From assembly GCA_002710215.1 (NCBI GenBank), contig PAJQ01000001.1:1-36949 (forward strand): a stretch of 36,949 nt of DNA, written 5' to 3'. The stretch comes from Chloroflexota bacterium (lineage in GTDB: Bacteria; Chloroflexota; Dehalococcoidia; Lucifugimonadales; UBA3495). The translations under genes were made by a program, and so were the position numbers. Of this stretch, positions 32,806 through 36,949 are shown piece by piece. Within the stretch, counting starts at the first letter, position 1. Each line of letters starts with the position of its first letter. The notes under the pieces were generated by a model, which ran no database searches, was not told the origin of the DNA, and was given only the letters and a program-made list of their open reading frames with translations.

Positions 32806-33948
32806 CTACCAAAGCTCCTGGGATGCCAGACGCGCGCCTTCCACCATGGACGCCAGTTTGGCCCAAGCGACCCTGGTTTCCACCTTTCTTCCCCAGGCTG
32901 ACGTCCCGAAACCGCAGTCATTGCCCACCATCACGTTCTCCCGGCCGACGATGTTGGCGTAGCGCACGATCCGTTCCGCCACCAATTCCGGATGCTCTAT
33001 GAAGTTGGTGGTGGTGTCCAGCACGCCGGGGATGATGACCTTGCCTTCGGGAAGCTTGACCTCCTCCCAGATTTTCCATTCGTGGGCGTGGCGGGGGTTC
33101 GCGCCCTCGAAGGATAAACCCATGGGGCTGGCCTTGAGCACGATGTTGACGATGGACTTGAGGGGAATGTCGTAGTGGTGGGGACCTTCAGTGTTGCCCC
33201 AGCAGAGATGCATCCGCATACGGTCCGCTGGGATTCCTTGCAACGCGTAGTTGATGACCTCCACGTGCAACTCGACGATCTTGACGAACTCGTCTTCCGA
33301 AAGATGAGAGAACTGGGACACTCGGGTCATGGCCAGGTCGGGACAGTCTATCTGCAGCAGCAGGCCCGAGTCGGCGATGGCCTTATATTCGTCCTTCATC
33401 ACGTCGGCCAGGGCGTAGAGATATGCTTCCTCGGTGGGGTAGAAATCGTTGGGCAGGAAATTCGCTATGACTCCCGGGGAAGCCGAAGTCATGAAGAACT
33501 CTTCCGCCTGGGCCTGGTCCGCCGCGGTCTTCAACCGGTCGATGTCCCTTTGGACCGCCGGCCAGTCACTCCAGGCGATGGGCCCGGTGCAGGCCGGTTG
33601 GGGGATGTTCCTGGAGGATGGACGTTGCTGCACGGCGAACTCGGGAAAGTCTTCATCGTCCAGCCGGGGCCGCGACCGGATCAGCTGTTCACCATCGAAG
33701 CCGGTCAACCGTTCTTTGACGTAGGTTGCGTACTGGGCCCGTCCCTGTTCGCCGTCGTTGACGACGTCTATTCCTATGTCTACCTGATGCCTGGCTACCT
33801 CAGCCACGGCCTTCTCCGATTCGGCCGTAAATACCTTCTGGTCCAGCTCCAGTTGGTCTTGCTGGGTTCGTAGCAGGTCCTGCATGACCTCGGACCGGGG
33901 CAGGCTGCCCGTGTGGGTGGTCAGGATTCTAGATGTGCTGGTTTTCAT
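32806..33948 (-). CDS. MetE C-terminal-like methyltransferase (cobalamin-independent methionine synthase family)
   Basis: A 380-residue protein equal to the catalytic C-terminal half of MetE, without the N-terminal half. It starts RILTTHTGSLPRSEVMQDLL, and has VDIGIDVVNDGEQGRAQYAT, PTEEAYLYALADVMKDEYKA, DRMRMHLCWGNTEGPHHYDI with the zinc His and Cys, and VGNDCGFGTSAWGR with the third zinc ligand Cys. The start at 33948 gives the family-typical N-terminus; GAGGG lies about eight bases upstream. Such stand-alone proteins transfer methyl or alkyl groups to or from thiols and are not always methionine synthases. The same fold includes epoxyalkane:CoM transferase. Confidence 0.88.
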   Translation of the reverse strand: MKTSTSRILTTHTGSLPRSEVMQDLLRTQQDQLELDQKVFTAESEKAVAEVARHQVDIGIDVVNDGEQGRAQYATYVKERLTGFDGEQLIRSRPRLDDEDFPEFAVQQRPSSRNIPQPACTGPIAWSDWPAVQRDIDRLKTAADQAQAEEFFMTSASPGVIANFLPNDFYPTEEAYLYALADVMKDEYKAIADSGLLLQIDCPDLAMTRVSQFSHLSEDEFVKIVELHVEVINYALQGIPADRMRMHLCWGNTEGPHHYDIPLKSIVNIVLKASPMGLSFEGANPRHAHEWKIWEEVKLPEGKVIIPGVLDTTTNFIEHPELVAERIVRYANIVGRENVMVGNDCGFGTSAWGRKVETRVAWAKLASMVEGARLASQELW

Positions 33949-34043
33949 TGCGGCTACCCTCTTTCGCAGGCGTTTGCCGGAGACGCTTGACGATGCTATC
34001 AACATATGTCGCACCTAGTCAAATAGCTCGTAGCTGGCAGCGA

Positions 34044-34073
34044 TTGCCCGATAGGGCATGTCTTTGCTACACT
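34044..34073 (+). promoter_or_regulatory. Promoter of the NIPSNAP gene
   Basis: TTGCCC (34044-34049), an 18-base spacer and TACACT (34068-34073). Transcription would start near 34080, about 70 bases before the ATG. The -35 box lies in a small palindrome (GCCCGATAGGGC). Confidence 0.5.
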
Positions 34074-34149
34074 ATGCCCACTCCTGGGGATTGGGATTAC
34101 CAGCGGTCGCGGTGAAGGGGAGCAGACTCAAAGCGGAGAAGGAGATTCC

Positions 34150-34764
34150 ATGATTTACGAAGTCCGTACCTACGATTTGAAACCAGGCACCGTGGCCCAG
34201 TTTGAGGAAGCCTTTGGAGAAGCCTTGCCCTACCGGCAAGAGTATTCGCCGTTGGCCGCCTTCTGGCACGTGGACATTGGCCCACTGAACCAGGTGATTC
34301 ACGTGTGGCCCTACGACAGCCTGGATGACCGGGAGCGCATTCGAGCCGAGGCGTCCAAAGACACTCACTGGCCGCCCCCCAACAACGGCGCCATCTTGAA
34401 CATGAACTCGGAGATTTGGTCTCCCGCCCCCTTCATGCGTCCCATGGGTGGCGACCAAAAGCTGGGCGATATCTACGAGATGCGTATCTACACCTATGAA
34501 CCCGGTTCCATAGCCGAGCTTATCCGCAAGTGGACCGATGCCATCCCCTACCGGGAGGAGTTTTCGCCTCTGGCCGCCGGCATGTCCACCGAGCTGGGCG
34601 GGCTGAACCGGTGGATGCACATCTGGCCATACAAAGACTTGGACGACCGGGAACGCGTCCGCAAGGAAGCCGCCACGTCACCCCATTGGCCATCGGGCGC
34701 ACCGGGCAGGGTCAGGCAGGAAAATAAGATAATGATTCCCGCCTCCTTCTCACCCATGCACTAG
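34150..34764 (+). CDS. NIPSNAP family protein with two domains
   Basis: A 204-residue protein made of two similar dimeric alpha-beta barrel units. The first, about 1-95, starts MIYEVRTYDLKPGTVAQFEE and has WPYDSLDDRERIRAEAS. The second, about 108-204, starts IYEMRIYTYEPGSIAELIRK and has WPYKDLDDRERVRKEA. The two are clearly duplicates. NIPSNAP proteins bind small ligands or have unknown enzymatic roles. AAGGAG lies five bases before the ATG. It is divergent from the MetE-like gene and ends before a strong bidirectional terminator. Confidence 0.9.
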   Translation: MIYEVRTYDLKPGTVAQFEEAFGEALPYRQEYSPLAAFWHVDIGPLNQVIHVWPYDSLDDRERIRAEASKDTHWPPPNNGAILNMNSEIWSPAPFMRPMGGDQKLGDIYEMRIYTYEPGSIAELIRKWTDAIPYREEFSPLAAGMSTELGGLNRWMHIWPYKDLDDRERVRKEAATSPHWPSGAPGRVRQENKIMIPASFSPMH

Positions 34765-34840
34765 GCCGCCGCTTCCCGCGGCGCTTAGCGCGGGGAAACC
34801 AGCGGTGGGGGTTGATCAGCAGACAATCGGTGCCATAGAA

Positions 34841-34870
34841 AAGGCCCCCAGGACACGTCCTGGGGGCCTT
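34841..34870. terminator. Strong bidirectional hairpin terminator
   Basis: AAGGCCCCCAGGA (34841-34853) and TCCTGGGGGCCTT (34858-34870) form a perfect 13-base stem with loop CACG. It lies between the convergent NIPSNAP and substrate-binding genes. On the minus strand the stem is followed by a T-rich stretch (TTTTCT, counting the stem's end), and on the plus strand by a looser T-rich stretch. Confidence 0.85.
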
Positions 34871-34879
34871 CTGGTTATA

Positions 34880-34908
34880 TTACCAACGGTCCGGTGAGCG
34901 GTTGGTAA
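34880..34908. terminator. Second hairpin next to the terminator
   Basis: TTACCAAC and GTTGGTAA pair around 13 bases, just after the stop of the substrate-binding gene (minus strand). No T-run follows directly, so it may protect the mRNA 3' end rather than stop transcription. Confidence 0.45.
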
Positions 34909-34916
34909 TAACTCCG

Positions 34917-35858
34917 CTAGTCGCTGCTGGCTGCCAGATCGTGGGCCGCGCTCTGTCTCTCCCCGTCGATCAAATCTTCGGCGCCGGTTTGGCCGTCCAG
35001 CATGTTCCAGCCCAGCATCCACTGGTAAGTCCTCTGCAATTCTTCCTCGGGTATGGGGGCAGGTTCCACCACCTGGAGGCGGCTTGGGCTCAGATCGTCC
35101 ACGGTCAGGGCGGCTACGTCTGGGTCCGACTTGTAGTAGTCGATGAAGTATTGTAGATACTTCCGCTTGTCGGCCTTGATACGCTCGACAGCTTTGTTTA
35201 CCGCCCGGCTGAACGCGGCATAGGTTTCCGCGTCGACTCCGGGCGTAGCCACCTCGGTGCCGTGGAATGGAGACATCACGATGATCCTGCACCCCGCCTT
35301 CTCGGCCACCGTTATGTATGGCTCGGTCAGCGTCGTGGCGACAATTTCACCTTTCATCAAAGATCGGAATCGGGCGCCTGAGCCGGTGGGCGCCAGGCAG
35401 GTTTTGATGAGGTCCCGTGGTAAGAACCCCTCAAGCATCAACAGGCACAAATAGTGGGTGCCGGCGAAGTAGGGAATCCCGATGAGCTTGTTGGCCAGTT
35501 GCTGCGGTGTGTACACGTCAGACGATGGAGCAACTACCAGGGCCCCGTAGGCCACGATGGACCGTCTTCCCAGCTGCCGTCCCTGGACATCGCTGTCCTG
35601 CACCCGGCGGTAGTTTCCCCACTCGCAGGCGTTGTACATGCCCGCCTGACCGGTTTCAAAGGTGCTGGCATGACTCATGAAGGGGCTGACCAAGTCGGGA
35701 TTGGTAACGTTGGTGTCGGTGCCTGTGGGGGCGTTTTGGCCGCGCTCCTTGAACTCCACGTCCAGACCCTCCGCCTCGAAAAGCCCCTCGTGAAATGCCA
35801 CCAACTCCGGGAGTCCCTGGAAGGGGGCCGTTGTTTCCAACAAAAGTTTCGTTCCCAT
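34917..35858 (-). CDS. NMT1/THI5-like substrate-binding-fold protein without signal peptide
   Basis: A 313-residue protein with the two-lobed periplasmic-binding fold of the SsuA/TauA/THI5 group: ETTAPFQGLPELVAFHEGLF, then FEAEGLDVEFKERG, DVYTPQQLANKLIGIPYFAG and ALTVDDLSPSRLQ. It begins MGTKLLLETTAP, with no signal peptide or lipobox, and no ATPase or permease gene is nearby. It may therefore be cytoplasmic: a sensor, a binding protein, or an enzyme of this fold such as 4,5-dihydroxyphthalate decarboxylase. The His/Cys-rich motif of yeast THI5 is absent. The ribosome binding site is weak (GGCGGATG). Confidence 0.78.
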   Translation of the reverse strand: MGTKLLLETTAPFQGLPELVAFHEGLFEAEGLDVEFKERGQNAPTGTDTNVTNPDLVSPFMSHASTFETGQAGMYNACEWGNYRRVQDSDVQGRQLGRRSIVAYGALVVAPSSDVYTPQQLANKLIGIPYFAGTHYLCLLMLEGFLPRDLIKTCLAPTGSGARFRSLMKGEIVATTLTEPYITVAEKAGCRIIVMSPFHGTEVATPGVDAETYAAFSRAVNKAVERIKADKRKYLQYFIDYYKSDPDVAALTVDDLSPSRLQVVEPAPIPEEELQRTYQWMLGWNMLDGQTGAEDLIDGERQSAAHDLAASSD

Positions 35859-36229
35859 AGTTCACATCCGCCTTTGAACAAGATTAGGTTGCGACCTACA
35901 TACCCCTGCCGGAATCGGTTCAGGTAACTGTCCGCTAGTGGAGCTTCCGGCGAATTCGCAATAATAATAACACGGGAAGAGGCGAATGAGGGATGTTCCC
36001 CGGGTCGATTGAGCTAAGCGGCAATCGCTTGCCGAGGTCATGTTGAGGCATGGGGTAAAATACAACTCGTAGGGCGCTCCGTGGATACTCTGGTTGACTA
36101 GTTCTTCCAAGTGAGTCCGGTAGCAGGACCACGGGACTTTGATACTCACACCGCGCCGTTCAGTGGTACAGTTTCGCTCCGCCCTGCTGGTACAATTTCT
36201 CTCCGCCCTTGACAGACCTCCGATCGGAA
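35859..36229. other. Gene-free stretch between the binding-protein gene and tRNA terminator
   Basis: I see no gene here. A 150-codon minus-strand open frame runs through it, but it starts inside the tRNA gene and has no family resemblance. The stretch holds the upstream region of the binding-protein gene and the tandem repeat at 36165-36212. Confidence 0.6.
36165..36212. repeat. Tandem pair of 24-bp repeats
   Basis: GGTACAGTTTCGCTCCGCCC plus TGCT (36165-36188) is directly followed by GGTACAATTTCTCTCCGCCC plus TTGA (36189-36212). The first 20 positions differ at two places. It lies between the tRNA terminator and the gene-free stretch; its role is unknown. Confidence 0.75.
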
Positions 36230-36275
36230 AGAAAGAACCGTCGAGATGAGACCAATCATCTCGACGGTTCTTTCT
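36230..36275 (-). terminator. Terminator of the tRNA-Val gene
   Basis: The two 20-base arms (36230-36249 and 36256-36275) are perfect complements around loop GACCAA. On the minus strand the stem ends in T-rich sequence (TTCTTTCTTTCC), as expected for an intrinsic terminator 12 bases after the tRNA. Confidence 0.88.
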
Positions 36276-36287
36276 ACGGTTCGTAAG

Positions 36288-36364
36288 TGGTGGGCGGTAG
36301 TGGACTCGAACCACTGACCTCTTGCGTGTCGAGCAAGTACTCTAACCAACTGAGCTAACCGCCC
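36288..36364 (-). tRNA. tRNA-Val(GAC), CCA encoded
   Basis: The minus strand folds fully as a tRNA: acceptor GGGCGGT/ACCGCCC, D-arm GCTC/GAGT with GG in the loop, anticodon stem CTTGC/GCAAG, variable loop AGGTC, T-arm AGTGG-TTCGAGT-CCACT, discriminator A and encoded CCA. The anticodon loop is TCGACAC, placing GAC at 34-36. A35, C36 and A73 fit valine identity. It is odd that position 33 is C, not the almost universal T. The promoter TTGACG-17-TAGACT lies just upstream and a strong terminator just downstream. Confidence 0.95.
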
Positions 36365-36373
36365 CTCAATCGC

Positions 36374-36402
36374 AGTCTATCAAGCGCCTAATAGGGCGTC
36401 AA
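36374..36402 (-). promoter_or_regulatory. Promoter of the tRNA-Val gene
   Basis: On the minus strand TTGACG (36397-36402), a 17-base spacer and TAGACT (36374-36379). Transcription would start about three bases before the tRNA 5' end. Close to consensus. Confidence 0.75.
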
Positions 36403-36420
36403 GGCGGCATACGCTCCGTC

Positions 36421-36450
36421 TTGTGTGAACGCGAGCTGTCGGCCTATAAT
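36421..36450 (+). promoter_or_regulatory. Promoter of the 36526 gene
   Basis: TTGTGT (36421-36426), an 18-base spacer and TATAAT (36445-36450), about 75 bases before the ATG. It is back-to-back with the tRNA promoter. Confidence 0.65.
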
Positions 36451-36525
36451 CTCCCCGCGGCTCCGATAGCCGGCTGCTATTGGACCGAGATCCGCACCTT
36501 ATTTGGAGAAGGAGCTTATTAGGCT

Positions 36526-36837
36526 ATGGCTGACTATCTTTACGTTGTACAAATGGACATTCCCGCCGACAAAGAGGCAGATTTCAACCGCATATATGAC
36601 ACCCAGCACGTGCCCAACATAATAACCGTTCCGGGCGTCAGCGGGTGTACCCGTTTCAAGTTGGAGTCTGCCGATGTGGACGGGGTACCCACGTACCTTG
36701 CTCTTTATGAGATTGATTCTCCGGATATTCCCCAGTCCGCTGCCTGGGTTGCTGAGTCGGATAAAGGAGATTGGGCAAGTCAGATCCGCCCCCACACTTC
36801 CAACCGCACCCACTTGATCTTCAAAAAGGTCGGCTAG
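36526..36837 (+). CDS. Small dimeric alpha-beta barrel-type protein
   Basis: A 103-residue protein. MADYLYVVQMDIPADKEADF, then NRIYDTQHVPNIITVPGVSG and CTRFKLESADVDGVPTYLAL make the strand-helix-strand order of the ferredoxin-like dimeric barrel (ABM/EthD-like). The 'DTQHVPNIITVPGVSG' part, with a His before a PGV turn, is common in such proteins, some of which are monooxygenases or ligand-binding proteins. The exact family is not clear to me. AAGGAG lies about 11 bases before the ATG, a little far. It has its own promoter at 36421-36450. Confidence 0.78.
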   Translation: MADYLYVVQMDIPADKEADFNRIYDTQHVPNIITVPGVSGCTRFKLESADVDGVPTYLALYEIDSPDIPQSAAWVAESDKGDWASQIRPHTSNRTHLIFKKVG

Positions 36838-36863
36838 CGGCGTCGAATTCCAGCTGCCCCGAA

Positions 36864-36872
36864 TGGTATACT
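36864..36872 (+). promoter_or_regulatory. Extended -10 promoter at the right edge
   Basis: TGGTATACT is an extended -10 (TG, one base, TATACT). It follows the last gene by about 27 bases and would drive something beyond the window. After it AACGGGGA (36899-36906) and TCCCCGTT (36934-36941) are complements, so the RNA would begin with a long-loop hairpin. No gene is seen in the last 110 bases. Confidence 0.5.
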
Positions 36873-36949
36873 AACCCGGCTCGTGGATCGTCTCACAGAA
36901 CGGGGAGACTTCCACGCTAACGGTCGTCCGGTATCCCCGTTAGAAGTAG

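Noticed and set aside
33175-33873. A 232-codon plus-strand open frame antisense to the MetE-like gene
   Set aside because: Shadow of a clearly recognised enzyme; Val/Gly/Leu-rich composition typical of antisense frames.
35862-36314. A 150-codon minus-strand open frame ending next to the binding-protein gene
   Set aside because: It begins inside the tRNA-Val gene and runs through the terminator and tandem repeat.

Overview
The window looks like a piece of a bacterial chromosome from the Chloroflexota, probably a Dehalococcoidia or SAR202-type lineage, recovered from the environment. This is an inference. It rests on the long rpsB-tsf-pyrH-frr-uppS-cdsA-dxr-rseP-ispG-proS gene string, a short EF-Ts, MEP-pathway isoprenoid genes, and a neighbouring block rich in luciferase-like, Rieske, amidohydrolase and PEP-mutase-like enzymes. 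No rRNA, CRISPR array, transposase or phage gene is visible.

Layout. Positions 1-1469 hold the start of a DUF1684 gene (minus strand, cut by the window edge) and a two-gene plus-strand unit: a DUF3467-like protein and an unknown protein. Positions 1517-11603 are one minus-strand housekeeping operon in translation (rpsB, tsf, proS), nucleotide supply (pyrH), ribosome recycling (frr), isoprenoid synthesis (dxr, ispG, uppS), phospholipid synthesis (cdsA) and membrane proteolysis (rseP). It is read from a clear sigma-70-type promoter at 11780-11808 and has three 4-base stop/start overlaps. Positions 11874-13108 carry a small zincin-like metalloprotease overlapping an endonuclease IV. An alcohol dehydrogenase with a promoter that would give an almost leaderless mRNA follows on the plus strand. 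Positions 14278-19417 are def-cca-secD-secF, and 19522-22493 are rplS and priA, all on the minus strand.

From about 22.8 kb the character changes to accessory metabolism in short, often divergent or convergent units: a DUF3179 lipoprotein broken by a one-base frameshift, an F420/flavin luciferase-like oxidoreductase, a DinB/maleylpyruvate-isomerase-like protein, a Rid-family protein, a D-aminoacylase-like amidohydrolase, a stand-alone Rieske oxygenase alpha subunit, an amidohydrolase-2 enzyme, a PEP-mutase/isocitrate-lyase-like enzyme, a MetE C-terminal-like methyltransferase, a double NIPSNAP protein and a signal-less substrate-binding-fold protein. Several have a normally conserved residue replaced. 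Together they suggest oxidation and hydrolysis of unusual organic compounds, but no pathway can be assigned from sequence alone. Hairpin-rich repeats of widespread families lie between these genes. The right end has a tRNA-Val(GAC) gene with its own promoter and a strong terminator, and a small dimeric-barrel-type protein.

The items most worth a second look are the tRNA-Val with C instead of T at position 33, the roughly 100-residue insertion in the RseP-like protease, the inverted repeat built over the rpsB operon promoter, the DUF3179 frameshift, and the run of catabolic-looking enzymes with altered active-site motifs. I did not find a clearly new defence or mobile system.
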